Positions 14,979 through 23,719 of a DNA stretch of 64,000 bases are shown here, one piece after another. Both the position numbers and the translations under genes were made by a program. The first letter of the stretch is position 1; each line of letters opens with the position of its first letter. Source of the DNA: Streptomyces sp. DI166 (GTDB taxonomy: Bacteria; Actinomycetota; Actinomycetes; Streptomycetales; Streptomycetaceae); contig NZ_FLSP01000032.1 of NCBI RefSeq assembly GCF_900091315.1, positions 1 through 64,000 on the forward strand. The letters are read 5' to 3'. Below the pieces are notes generated by a model. The model made no database searches. It was not told where the DNA came from and was given only the letters and a program-made list of their open reading frames with translations.

Positions 14979-16400
14979 CTACGGACGCAGGGTCCGCTCC
15001 ACGCCCCGCTTGTCGAGCTTCGCGTCGAACTTCGCCAGCGGCTTCGCCTTGGCCGGGTTCGACCGGACCGAGGAGGGTGCGACCCCGGCCCACTGGAGGA
15101 TCCTCGCCGTGGCGAGGGCCTTCTCGGACTCCACCAGACCGTCCACGCGCGCCCCGTGGTTGGCGCCGGGCGCGGTGAAGACGTAGGAGTCGCGCGCGCC
15201 CTTGCCGAGGCGGAACCGCTCCGCTCCCCACGGGTCGTTCTCGCCGTACACGAAGAGCATGTGGCGGGCGTTGTGGCGGACCCAGGAGTCGACGTCACGC
15301 ATGGCGTGCGGGTCGAAGCGCATCGGGATCGAGCGCGGCACGAAGTTGCGCGGCGGCAGGTAGCCGTAGCGGATGTAGCGCTTCTCGATGTGCGGGAACA
15401 CGATCGTCGGCGCGCCGAGCTGGGTGCCCGCCTGGTAGTAGTACGGCGTGTACGGCTCCAGGCCCTGGTCGGTGTAGAAGCTGAAGCCCGCGATGGTGTC
15501 GATGGAGTTCCAGATCTCCTCGTCCGTCGCGGTCCTGGCGTTGGCCGGGATGGTGTCGCAGTCCGAGAGCAGGCTGTACTGCCAGAAGCCCCAGACGTAG
15601 TCGAGGACGGTCGCCTCGTACGCCTTGTCCAGGCTGCCGACGGTGTCGAAGGTGTAGCCGTTCTCGGCCGCGAAGGCGGCGTAGCGCTGCTCCAGCGGCT
15701 CGCGGCGGACCAGCGCCTCGCGCTGCACGCCGTTCAGCCGGTCGCGGCACTCCTTGGTGCCGACCTTCGCGAAGAACCTGTCGTAGGCGGAGTCCTCCTT
15801 GTTCACCACGTCGTTGGGGGCGACGTAGGCGACCACGCCGTCCATGTCGCGCGGGTAGAAGCGCTCGTAGTAGGTGGCGGTCATGCCGCCCTTGGAGCCG
15901 CCGGTGGAGATCCAGTTCTTGGCGTAGATCGGCTTCAGCGCCTTGAAGATGCGGTGCTGGTCGCTGGCCGCCTGCCAGATGTCCAGCTTCGACCAGTCGG
16001 CCGGGGCCGGGCGCGACGGGGTGAAGAAGCGGTACTCCATGGAGACCTGGTTGCCGTCCACGATCTGCGTCGGCTCGCGCCGGCTGGGGTTCGTGGAGAC
16101 GTTGTAGCCGCCGGTGTAGAACACCGTCGGACGGCTGACGTCCTTGTGCAGCACGGTGATCCGCTGCTGGAACGTGCCCTTCGACGGATGGCGGTGGTCG
16201 ACCGGCTGGGTGTAGTTCAGGACGAAGAAGCGGTAGCCGGGGTACGGCTTCTCCTCGACCAGGCTCATACCGCGAATCGCGAGCAGCCGGTCCTTGATGT
16301 CGGCGGTGGCCTCCGGCTGGGCGGCGGTGGCCGTCCCCGCCGTGCTCAATGTGCCTATGAGCACCGTGAGCGCCAGCAGCCATCTGAGCGCCTTGCGCAT
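14979..16400 (-). CDS. Secreted S37-family prolyl tri/tetrapeptidyl aminopeptidase
   Basis: A 473-residue secreted serine peptidase of the S37 (PS-10) family known from Streptomyces, which removes N-terminal tri- or tetrapeptides, usually after proline. A signal peptide ends near residue 27 (ATA-AQP). The nucleophile motif is STGGSKGGMTATYYERFYP, the Asp lies in VYGENDPWG, and the His in APGANHGARV, in alpha/beta-hydrolase order. It probably acts outside the cell in protein turnover. ATG 16400 has GGGAGGGTGC upstream. Convergent with the lipoprotein gene. Confidence 0.9.
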   Translation of the reverse strand: MRKALRWLLALTVLIGTLSTAGTATAAQPEATADIKDRLLAIRGMSLVEEKPYPGYRFFVLNYTQPVDHRHPSKGTFQQRITVLHKDVSRPTVFYTGGYNVSTNPSRREPTQIVDGNQVSMEYRFFTPSRPAPADWSKLDIWQAASDQHRIFKALKPIYAKNWISTGGSKGGMTATYYERFYPRDMDGVVAYVAPNDVVNKEDSAYDRFFAKVGTKECRDRLNGVQREALVRREPLEQRYAAFAAENGYTFDTVGSLDKAYEATVLDYVWGFWQYSLLSDCDTIPANARTATDEEIWNSIDTIAGFSFYTDQGLEPYTPYYYQAGTQLGAPTIVFPHIEKRYIRYGYLPPRNFVPRSIPMRFDPHAMRDVDSWVRHNARHMLFVYGENDPWGAERFRLGKGARDSYVFTAPGANHGARVDGLVESEKALATARILQWAGVAPSSVRSNPAKAKPLAKFDAKLDKRGVERTLRP

Positions 16401-16531
16401 GCACCCTCCCCTGTGAGTCAGATGTGCGCCCGGAAGCTATCGGAGCAACTGACGACCACACCAGAGGAGTTACCGACAAAACCTTGTGTGACAGGGGCTC
16501 AGAAGTGTGGTCGGCGGCGGGTTCCGGGGGC

Positions 16532-16921
16532 TCAGCACAGGATCCAGCCCGACGCTCCCTTGCCACCGCCCACCCTGCCGGTCACCTTCACACAGCGCTG
16601 ACCGGCGTAGACCGACACGGTGCGCGTCTTGCGCCGGTGCTTGCCCGAGTACGGCACCGGTCGGTGGCCGCGCGCCTGCACGCTGACCGCCATCGTGCGC
16701 TTGGGGCCGGGATTCTTGGCGAGGGTGAAGGCGCACACCGTGCCGCCGCTGCGGTACACCTGCACGGACCCGGTGGAGAACGGCACCGTGCGGACCTTGC
16801 GGCCCGGGCACGACGTCCCGGCGGCGTGCGCGTCGGCCGGCGCCGCGAGGGCCAGCAGTCCGGACGCGGTCAGCAGGGCGAGCCCCGTCCCCAGCCGTCG
16901 GCGTATCGCACCACTGTCCAC
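16532..16921 (-). CDS. Small secreted basic protein, unknown function
   Basis: A 129-residue precursor with an Arg-rich n-region, hydrophobic core and AHA cleavage site near residue 35. The roughly 95-residue mature protein is strongly basic and has four Cys (one each near TSCPG, GTVCAF, GQRCVK and the final residue), suggesting two disulfides. GTG 16921 is chosen for GGGGAGGA 6 nt upstream. Its size, charge and paired Cys resemble small secreted structural or inhibitor-like Streptomyces proteins, but I recognise no domain. Confidence 0.7.
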   Translation of the reverse strand: MDSGAIRRRLGTGLALLTASGLLALAAPADAHAAGTSCPGRKVRTVPFSTGSVQVYRSGGTVCAFTLAKNPGPKRTMAVSVQARGHRPVPYSGKHRRKTRTVSVYAGQRCVKVTGRVGGGKGASGWILC

Positions 16922-17002
16922 GTGTCGTCCTCCCCGTACCCCGACGATGAGCGTACTGATGTACGGACGCACGGCGGACACCGGACGGTTGCGCGGCGGG
17001 GC

Positions 17003-20000
17003 TCAGACCGACTCGACTCCGACCGGTTCGCCCAGGAACGTCCGCCACAGCTCGGCGTACCGGCCGCCGCGGGCGAGCAGTTCGTCGTGCGTGCCGTCCT
17101 CGGCGACCCGGCCGTGGTCCATCACCACCACCCGGTCGGCGCGCGCCGCCGTGGTCAGCCGGTGCGCCACCACCAGCGTCGTACGGCGCCCCGCCAGCCG
17201 GTCGGTGGCCTGGTTGACCTGCGCCTCGGTGGCCAGGTCCAGGGCCGCCGTCGCCTCGTCCAGCAGCAGGATGTCGGGGTCGACCAGCTCGGCGCGGGCC
17301 AGCGCGATCAGCTGGCGCTGACCGGCCGAGAGGTTGCGTCCGCGCTCGGCGACCTCGTGCAGATAGCCGCCCTCCAGCGTGGCGATCATCTCGTGGGCGC
17401 CCACCGCGCGGGCCGCCGCCTCCACCTCGGCGTCCGTCGCCTCGGGCCGCCCGTAGGCGATGGCGTCGCGGACGGTGCCCTGGAAGAGGTACGCCTCCTG
17501 CGGGACGACGCCGAGCCGGTGCCGGTACGCCGTCATGTCCAGGGCGCGCACATCGGTGCCGTCGACGGTGACCCGGCCGGAGGTCGGGTCGTAGAACCGG
17601 GCGACCAGCTTGACCAGGGTGGACTTGCCCGCGCCGGTCTCGCCGACGAACGCGACGGTCTGCCCGGCCGGGATGTGCAGGTCGATGCCGGTGAGGGCCT
17701 CCTCGTCGTCGCCGTAGGCGAAGTGCACGTCCTCGAAGGCGATCTCGCCGCGCAGGGAGAGCACGTCGAGCGGTTCGACCGCGCTCTTGGTGGACGTCGG
17801 CTCCCGCAGCAGCTCCTGGATACGGCCCAGCGACACGGTGGCCTGCTGGTAGCCGTCGAAGACCTGGGAGAGCTGCTGGACCGGGGCGAAGAACAGGTCG
17901 ATGTAGAGCAGGTACGCCACCAGCGCGCCGGTCGTCAGTGTCGCCGCGTCGATCCGGCCCGCGCCCACCACCAGCACCGCCGCCACGGCCGCCGACGACA
18001 GGAACTGCACGAAGGGGAAGTACACCGAGATCAGCCACTGGCCGCGGATACGGGCCTGCCGGTAGCTGTCGCTGCGCTCGGCGAACCGGGCGCCGCCGTC
18101 GCGCTCGCGCCGGAAGGCCTGCACGATCCGCAGCCCCGCGACCGACTCCTGGAGGTCGGCGTTGACCACCGACACGCGTTCGCGGGCCAGTTCGTACGCC
18201 TTCACGCTCGCGCGGCGGAAGAAGAAGGTGGCGAGGATCAGCGGCGGCAGGGTGGCGAAGACGACCAGGGCGAGCTGGAGGTCGATCACCAGCAGGGCGA
18301 CCATGATGCCGAAGAAGGTGACGACCGAGACGAACGCGGTGACCAGGCCGGTCTGCAGGAACGTCGACAGGGCGTCCACGTCCGTGGTCATCCGGGTCAT
18401 GATCCGGCCGGTCAGCTCGCGCTCGTAGTAGTCCAGCCCGAGCCGCTGGAGCTGGGCGAAGATCTTCAGCCGCAGCGCGTACAGCACCCGCTCGCCGGTG
18501 CGCCCGGTCATCAGGGTCTCGCCGATCTGCGCCACCCACTGCACGGTCACCGCGAGCAGCGCCAGCAGGGAGGCCGCCCAGACGGCGCCGAGGGCGAGTT
18601 CGGAGACGCCGCTGTCGATGCCGTGCCGGATCAGCACCGGCAGCAGCAGCCCGGTGCCCGCGTCGACGGCGACCAGGGCGAGGCTGGCCAGCAGGGGCAG
18701 CCCGAAGCCGCGCAGCAGGCGGCGCAGGCCGTAGGAGTCCTCCGGGGTGACCGCGCGGGCCTCGTCGACCTCGGGCGTGTCGGTGGCCGGGGGCAGCGCC
18801 TCGACCTGGGCGAGGAGTTCGGGGGTGGCCGGGGCGCCGTCCATGGCGGTGTCGCGGGGGGTGCGCTCGCCCGCCCACAGGCGGGGCGTGATCCCGCGCT
18901 CGGCGTCGAACTCGGCGTCCAGTTCCGCCCGTACGGAGGTGTCCTCCTCCTCGGGACACGCGGCCGGGGTGTGGCCCGGGGAGACGCCGCCGAGTTCGTC
19001 GGGGTCGGTGAGCAGCCTGCGGTAGAGGGCCGAGCGCTGCTGGAGTTCCTCGTGGGTGCCGAGGTCGGCGAGCCGGCCGCCGTCGAGGACGGCGATGCGG
19101 TCGGCGAGGTTCAGGGTGGAGCGGCGGTGGGCGATGAGGAGGGTCGTGCGGCCCTCCATGACCTGGGCGAGGGCCTGGTGGATCTCGTGCTCCACGCGCG
19201 CGTCGACGGCGGAGGTGGCGTCGTCCAGGACCAGCAGGCGCGGGTCGGTGAGGATGGCGCGGGCCAGGGCGATGCGCTGGCGCTGGCCGCCGGAGAGGGT
19301 CAGGCCGTGCTCGCCGACCTTGGTGTCGTAGCCCTCCGGCAGCTCGGCGATGAAGCGGTCGGCCTGGGCGGCGCGGGCGGCCTGCTCGATCTGCTCCCGG
19401 GTGGCGTCGGGGCGGCCGTAGGCGATGTTGTTGCGGACCGTGTCGGAGAAGAGGAAGGAGTCCTCGGGGACCAGGCCGATCGCGGCGCGCAGGGAGTCCA
19501 GGGTCAGTTCGCGCACGTCGTGGCCGCCGACCAGGACGGCGCCGTGGGTGACGTCGTAGAAGCGGGGCAGCAGCAGGGACACCGTGGACTTGCCGGAGCC
19601 GGAGGAGCCGACGACGGCGAGGGTCTCGCCGGGGCGGATCTCGAAGCTGAGGCCGTCCAGGACGGGGGTGCCGTCGGAGTAGGCGAAGGAGACGTCGTCG
19701 AACTCGACGGTGGCCGGGGCGTCGGCGGGCAGCTCCTTGGTGCCGTCCTTCAGGGAGGGCTCGGTGTCGATCAGCTCCAGGACGCGCTCGGTGCCCGCGC
19801 GGGCCTGCTGGCCGACGGTGAGGACCATGGCGAGCATCCGCACCGGGCCGACGAGCTGGGCGAGGTAGGTGGAGAAGGCGACGAAGGTGCCGAGGGTGAT
19901 GTGCCCGCGCACCGCCAGCCAGCCGCCGAGGGCGAGCATGGCGACCTGGCCGAGCGCGGGGACCGCCTGGAGGGCCGGGGTGTACCTGGCGTTGAACCGG

Positions 20001-20740
20001 ATGGTGCGCAGCCGCCCGGCGAACAGCCGCCTGCTGACGTCCCTGAGCTTGCCGGTCTCCTGCTCCTCCTGCCCGAAGCCCTTGACCACGCGCACGCCGC
20101 TGACCGCGCCGTCGACGACGCCCGCGACGGCGGCGGCCTGCGCCTGCGCGTACCAGGTGGACGGGTGCAGCTTGGCGCGGCTGCGGCGGGCGATCCACCA
20201 CAGGGCGGGCGCGACGGCCAGGGCGACGGCGGTCAGCGGCAGGGACAGCCAGGCCATGACGACGAGGGAGATCGCGAACAGGGCGAAGTTCCCGATGGTC
20301 ATCGGGAGCATGAACAGCAGGCCCTGGATCAACTGGAGGTCGCTGGTGGCACGGCCGACGACCTGCCCGGTGGACAGCTCGTCCTGACGCCGCCCGTCGA
20401 GCCGGGTGATCGTGTCGTACATCGCGGTGCGCAGGTCGTGCTGCACGTCGAGGGCGAGCCGTCCGCCGTAGTAGCGGCGGATGTAGGTGAGCACGTACAC
20501 GGCGACCGCGGAGGCGATCAGCAGACCCGCCCACAGGGCCATGCCGCGGGTCTTGTCGCCGATCACGTCGTCGATGATCACCTTGGTGATCAGCGGGACG
20601 AGTGCCATGACGGCCATGCCCGCGAGGGAGGAGCCGAGGGCGAGGACCACGTCCTTCGGGTAGCGCCAGGCGTACCCCCACAGTCTCCGCGCCCAACCCT
20701 GCCGCGCTGCCACGTCCGGCCCTCCCTTGTGATCGTCCAC
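17003..20740 (-). CDS. Fused two-unit ABC exporter (TMD-NBD-TMD-NBD), asymmetric ATP sites
   Basis: A 1245-residue membrane exporter carrying two complete half-transporters in one chain. Unit 1 has Walker A VVGSSGSGKST, signature LSGGQRQ, and Walker B LLVLDDATSAVD, in which Asp replaces the catalytic Glu. Unit 2 has Walker A FVGETGAGKST, signature LSAGQRQ and Walker B ILLLDEATAALD with intact Glu. Since each ATP site pairs the Walker motifs of one domain with the signature of the other, one site carries both deviations (degenerate) and the other is canonical, as in heterodimeric exporters. H-loops (IAHRR, VAHRL) are present. The substrate is unknown. GTG start. Confidence 0.92.
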   Translation of the reverse strand: MDDHKGGPDVAARQGWARRLWGYAWRYPKDVVLALGSSLAGMAVMALVPLITKVIIDDVIGDKTRGMALWAGLLIASAVAVYVLTYIRRYYGGRLALDVQHDLRTAMYDTITRLDGRRQDELSTGQVVGRATSDLQLIQGLLFMLPMTIGNFALFAISLVVMAWLSLPLTAVALAVAPALWWIARRSRAKLHPSTWYAQAQAAAVAGVVDGAVSGVRVVKGFGQEEQETGKLRDVSRRLFAGRLRTIRFNARYTPALQAVPALGQVAMLALGGWLAVRGHITLGTFVAFSTYLAQLVGPVRMLAMVLTVGQQARAGTERVLELIDTEPSLKDGTKELPADAPATVEFDDVSFAYSDGTPVLDGLSFEIRPGETLAVVGSSGSGKSTVSLLLPRFYDVTHGAVLVGGHDVRELTLDSLRAAIGLVPEDSFLFSDTVRNNIAYGRPDATREQIEQAARAAQADRFIAELPEGYDTKVGEHGLTLSGGQRQRIALARAILTDPRLLVLDDATSAVDARVEHEIHQALAQVMEGRTTLLIAHRRSTLNLADRIAVLDGGRLADLGTHEELQQRSALYRRLLTDPDELGGVSPGHTPAACPEEEDTSVRAELDAEFDAERGITPRLWAGERTPRDTAMDGAPATPELLAQVEALPPATDTPEVDEARAVTPEDSYGLRRLLRGFGLPLLASLALVAVDAGTGLLLPVLIRHGIDSGVSELALGAVWAASLLALLAVTVQWVAQIGETLMTGRTGERVLYALRLKIFAQLQRLGLDYYERELTGRIMTRMTTDVDALSTFLQTGLVTAFVSVVTFFGIMVALLVIDLQLALVVFATLPPLILATFFFRRASVKAYELARERVSVVNADLQESVAGLRIVQAFRRERDGGARFAERSDSYRQARIRGQWLISVYFPFVQFLSSAAVAAVLVVGAGRIDAATLTTGALVAYLLYIDLFFAPVQQLSQVFDGYQQATVSLGRIQELLREPTSTKSAVEPLDVLSLRGEIAFEDVHFAYGDDEEALTGIDLHIPAGQTVAFVGETGAGKSTLVKLVARFYDPTSGRVTVDGTDVRALDMTAYRHRLGVVPQEAYLFQGTVRDAIAYGRPEATDAEVEAAARAVGAHEMIATLEGGYLHEVAERGRNLSAGQRQLIALARAELVDPDILLLDEATAALDLATEAQVNQATDRLAGRRTTLVVAHRLTTAARADRVVVMDHGRVAEDGTHDELLARGGRYAELWRTFLGEPVGVESV

Positions 20741-20862
20741 GAAGGGGCAACGTGCCGGGGGTCGGATTTCATCCCCGGCCCGTCGATATGAGCATCGGCA
20801 CTCAGGGCGTCTGAGTAGCCGGTCGCTGCCGCGGCGGCCGGGGCCCGGCTTTGATCGTCGGC

Positions 20863-21441
20863 ATGGAGAAGCGAACCACGGTCATCACGGTCGCCGGCTG
20901 CGTCGTCCTGGTGGCGCTGCTGGCCCTGACGGCCAAGGCGTGCGAGTCGGCCATGGGCGGGCCGGTGCGGACGACGGAGGACCTGCGCGCGTATGTGCGG
21001 GCCACCACGGACGCGGGCAACACCGTGTACCTGGCCCTCTCCCCGGCCCCGCGGGGCGAGCCCTACCCGGTGCAGGAGGGCAGCTCCTCCTGCGTGGACG
21101 ACTTCGGCTTCGACGACGGCGACGTGACCCGGGACGAGCCGGCCTACTCCTGGCAGCTGGACTTCGCGAGCCCCGCGGACTACCGGGCCGCGATGAAGGC
21201 GCTGGCGGCGCGGTGGCGGAAGGACGGGCGGGAGGTGGAGAAGACCGACACCGGCATCACGACCGTGCTGGACGACGGCATCCGGGTCACCTTCCACCGC
21301 AACCTCTACACCGACGAGCCCGAGCTGCGCGCGACGGGCGAGTGCATGCGCTACCGGGACACCTACGGCGACTCCTACGACTACCGGCTCGACAAGAACG
21401 GCGACGGCACGGTCGACGAGGACGAGCGGCGGGAGTACTGA
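20863..21441 (+). CDS. Membrane-anchored or secreted protein with one EF-hand loop
   Basis: A 192-residue protein with an N-terminal hydrophobic segment (TVITVAGCVVLVALLALTA) that is either a signal or an anchor. The extracellular part has an acidic patch DDFGFDDGDVTRDE. The C-terminus contains DKNGDGTVDEDE, which has Asp, Asn, Asp, Asp and Glu at EF-hand positions 1, 3, 5, 9 and 12, so calcium binding is likely. A TTG at 20851 extends the frame by four codons; ATG 20863 is more credible. Divergent from the ABC exporter. Function unknown. Confidence 0.75.
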   Translation: MEKRTTVITVAGCVVLVALLALTAKACESAMGGPVRTTEDLRAYVRATTDAGNTVYLALSPAPRGEPYPVQEGSSSCVDDFGFDDGDVTRDEPAYSWQLDFASPADYRAAMKALAARWRKDGREVEKTDTGITTVLDDGIRVTFHRNLYTDEPELRATGECMRYRDTYGDSYDYRLDKNGDGTVDEDERREY

Positions 21442-21599
21442 CGGGACCGGAGCTTTGCCAGAGCCGCACCCGGAGGTAATCGGCCGTCGGAGAGGGACTG
21501 GAACTGGAGAGCGCAAGCCCGGGCTCGCGCAACAACCCAGCGCATCACCCCTCCCATCCGCAACGGGGGAGCGGATACGCTGGGCCGTACCTGGGCCGG

Positions 21600-22766
21600 T
21601 CAGACAGGCCAGCTGTTCTCCGGAGTGTCCAGCCAGGCTTGCTGAGTACCGTCTTCGGTCACCGTCAGACCGAAGCGCTCGAAGCCCGGCTGGCCGGCTG
21701 TGTGCCACCAGTCCAGGGCGGCGGCGACTTCGTCCCAGAGTCTGCGCGGCCCGGACTGCCAGACCTGCGCCACGGTCTGGCCGTCACGGAACATGGCGCA
21801 CGCCCACGACCGGTCGCCCAGACCGTAGAACCAGACCGGGCGCGCACCGTCCCGCTTGTCCGCCACCGTGCGGCAGCAGTCGCGGACACGTAGTCCCACC
21901 GCGAACGACGCGACCGCGAACCGGCTGACGCCAAGCAGCTCGGACTCCGTAACCTTCGTGGTCGAGCGGTCGGCGCCGCTCACACCATCGGGTACATATG
22001 CGGCATGTCCGGCGAACGGCAGACGCTGTGCGCGCATCTTCATGAACTCCACCGGCTCCGTGAACCGGCCCACACCCCCGCCGTCGCCGACGCCCACGCA
22101 GACGACGGCGTCCTGGTTGCTGTAGTGAGTCCCCCACGGGGCCACGATGCGTCCGCCGGGCCTGCACTGGGCAAGCCAGGCGGGCGGAATACGGCGCAGT
22201 CCGGCCGTGGCAATGATCCGATCGTACGGCGCACCCGGCTCGTGGCCGTCTGTCCCGTCCTGCACCAGCACCCGAACCGGCAGCCCGGTCCGCGCGAGCC
22301 GCTCACGTGCCTGAACCGCGATCTCCGGGTCGATTTCGATGCTGACCACGTGGCCGGGGCCGAGCCGGTGGGCGAGCAGGGCCGCGTTCCAGCCAGTGCC
22401 CGTGCCTATTTCCAGCACCCGGTGGCCACGCTTTACATCGAGTTCGCGCAGCATCCGGAACACCACGGACGGCATGGACGCCGACGACGTGGGCACACGG
22501 CCGGGGCCGTCGGTCACGCCGTCGTCCCACTGCGTGACAATCGGCACGTCCGCGTCGGCGTACGAGGACCACAGCACGGGGTCGTCACGCTGATCCACCG
22601 TGACAGCGGCACCGGTCTCCATGTCGTGCGGCCATATCCGGTCCGGTAGGAATGCGGACCGGGGCACGGCCGCGAACGCCGGGGCCCAGTCCGATGTCAT
22701 CGCCTTGCGCTCCAGAAGGGAGCGGCCCAACTCGGACCGCCCCTCCTCTGCCCCTGTGAACGTCAT
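21600..22766 (-). CDS. PIMT-like O-methyltransferase of the RiPP-associated type
   Basis: A 388-residue SAM-dependent methyltransferase related to protein-L-isoaspartate methyltransferase. PTSSASMPSVVFRMLREL precedes SAM motif VLEIGTGTGWNAALLA (about residues 118-135), then SIEIDPEIAVQARERL and YDRIIATAGLRRIPPAWL; a 190-residue C-terminal extension follows. Such extended PIMTs occur in graspetide, lanthipeptide and imiditide loci, where they methylate Asp and promote aspartimide formation. ATG 22766 is preferred because it starts 1 nt after the stop of the small upstream gene (TGA-C-ATG). No ATP-grasp, LanB or LanC gene is nearby. Convergent with the EF-hand gene. Confidence 0.82.
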   Translation of the reverse strand: MTFTGAEEGRSELGRSLLERKAMTSDWAPAFAAVPRSAFLPDRIWPHDMETGAAVTVDQRDDPVLWSSYADADVPIVTQWDDGVTDGPGRVPTSSASMPSVVFRMLRELDVKRGHRVLEIGTGTGWNAALLAHRLGPGHVVSIEIDPEIAVQARERLARTGLPVRVLVQDGTDGHEPGAPYDRIIATAGLRRIPPAWLAQCRPGGRIVAPWGTHYSNQDAVVCVGVGDGGGVGRFTEPVEFMKMRAQRLPFAGHAAYVPDGVSGADRSTTKVTESELLGVSRFAVASFAVGLRVRDCCRTVADKRDGARPVWFYGLGDRSWACAMFRDGQTVAQVWQSGPRRLWDEVAAALDWWHTAGQPGFERFGLTVTEDGTQQAWLDTPENSWPV

Positions 22767-22767
22767 G

Positions 22768-22887
22768 TCAGCGTCGGCCGCCATCGGGAGACGGAGGCTC
22801 CGGCGGCACCGGCCACGGCTCGCCGGGCAGACCGTCACCGCCCTCGCCGCCGCCTCCGCCGCTCACGTGGATCGCTTCTGCCCTCAT
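22768..22887 (-). CDS. 39-residue Gly/Pro/Asp-rich peptide, candidate modified-peptide precursor
   Basis: A 39-codon frame with a strong ribosome site (GAGGAGAA, 6 nt before ATG). The product starts MRAEAIHVS, then five glycines, EGGDGLPGEPWPVPPEPPSP and a final DGGRR. It has two Asp-Gly pairs (Asp18-Gly19, Asp35-Gly36), the sequence most prone to aspartimide formation, and one Trp. It ends 1 nt before the PIMT-like methyltransferase start, so the two are translationally coupled. A role as substrate of that enzyme is inferred from position and composition; it is not an FxLD-type or lanthipeptide precursor (no Cys, no FxLD). Confidence 0.55.
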   Translation of the reverse strand: MRAEAIHVSGGGGGEGGDGLPGEPWPVPPEPPSPDGGRR

Positions 22888-22969
22888 CGCTGCTTCTCCT
22901 CGTACATGCCGGACTTCATCGTGCTTTCCGCTGTTCCCGCGCCGGAAGACAACGGCTTGGGACCCGACC

Positions 22970-22988
22970 TTCAGGAGTCCTTCCTGAA
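22970..22988. promoter_or_regulatory. Inverted repeat upstream of the peptide-methyltransferase pair
   Basis: TTCAGGA and TCCTGAA are 7-bp exact inverted copies around GTCCT, 83-101 nt before the peptide start and 64 nt after the end of the DUF6415-like gene. It may be an operator for the peptide operon or a terminator for the preceding gene; there is no T run. Confidence 0.35.
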
Positions 22989-23051
22989 ACCCCTACGGGG
23001 CGGGTGCTTGTGAGTGCGGCCCTGTCCCGAGACGGCCGCCATGGGCCCCGT

Positions 23052-23552
23052 TCACGCCGGGGAGGCGTTGGTGCAGCGGTCATGGATCCGGCCGACGGGC
23101 GTCCAGCCTCCGGCCGGGCTGCCCTGGTCGTCGTACGGCCGAGTCGCGTCTCCCGGCCTGACGGGCTGGTCGCAGACCAGGCACATACGGACTCCGGTGA
23201 GTGTCTCGTAGTGGTCGCACAGCGCCAGCAGTGACCGTCCGAGCCTGCGCGCGTGCGCTGCCGCGTCGGAGGGCAGCGGGCCGGGTACTGCCGTCAGCCT
23301 GCCGCGGGCCCAGGTGACGCAGGCGAGGGCGACGTAGCGGGGCACGTCGTCGGCGGGAAGCCTCCGGGCCGCCTCCTCGACCTCGGGGATGAGCACTGAC
23401 ATGTGGCTGCGCAGCAGCCCGCTCAGCGTGTCCAGCCTCGCCCCGTCGATAGGGGTCGCCTCGGGTGGCAGCACCTCGGCAACGCTCGCACGGATCGCCG
23501 CGACGTCCACTGCGGGCCCTCTGGTGCTCGTACGGCTTTCGGCAGAGGTCAT
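23052..23552 (-). CDS. DUF6415-like protein, natural-product-locus associated
   Basis: A 166-residue cytoplasmic, mainly helical protein. Its C-terminal third contains MCLVCDQPV and RIHDRC, a Cys-x2-Cys plus His/Cys arrangement that could bind zinc. I associate it with the DUF6415 group described as natural product biosynthesis proteins; no biochemical role is known to me. ATG 23552 overlaps the stop of the small upstream gene as ATGA. It lies between the peptide-methyltransferase pair and the divergent XRE regulator, which suggests one functional locus. Confidence 0.65.
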   Translation of the reverse strand: MTSAESRTSTRGPAVDVAAIRASVAEVLPPEATPIDGARLDTLSGLLRSHMSVLIPEVEEAARRLPADDVPRYVALACVTWARGRLTAVPGPLPSDAAAHARRLGRSLLALCDHYETLTGVRMCLVCDQPVRPGDATRPYDDQGSPAGGWTPVGRIHDRCTNASPA

Positions 23553-23665
23553 GACTCTGCCTCGCTGTCCTTCGCAGTGAGGAGGCCACCGACCACGACC
23601 GTGGGGTGCGCGGAGGCGAGCCGGCCCGCGATGTTCGAAGCGGTGTCACGCAGTGGGGTTCTCAT
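23549..23665 (-). CDS. 38-residue small protein coupled to the DUF6415-like gene
   Basis: A 38-codon frame encoding MRTPLRDTASNIAGRLASAH, then PTVVVGGLLTAKDSEAES. Its stop overlaps the ATG of the next gene by 4 nt (ATGA), the usual coupling arrangement. It is predicted amphipathic with a short hydrophobic TVVVGGLL run. The ribosome site is weak (GAG about 8 nt upstream). I recognise no family. It is first in the leftward transcript facing the XRE regulator, so it could be a small regulatory partner or a conserved leader; both are speculation. Confidence 0.45.
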   Translation of the reverse strand: MRTPLRDTASNIAGRLASAHPTVVVGGLLTAKDSEAES

Positions 23666-23719
23666 AGGCACTCGGCCGTCCACAGCAGCACCTTCCCTAT
23701 ACGCTCAGTTGCTGGATGA

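Noticed and set aside
12425-15178. 917-codon open frame overlapping GH3 and lipoprotein genes
   Set aside because: Out-of-frame shadow rich in Arg/Gly/Pro, spanning two real genes and their intergenic region.
16424-20791. 1455-codon open frame opposite the ABC exporter
   Set aside because: Antisense shadow of a well-supported gene in GC-rich DNA; low-complexity Gly/Val/Asp translation and no motif.
21600-22887. FxLD-type lanthipeptide locus
   Set aside because: The methyltransferase resembles that type, but no lantibiotic dehydratase is present and the small peptide lacks Cys and an FxLD leader.
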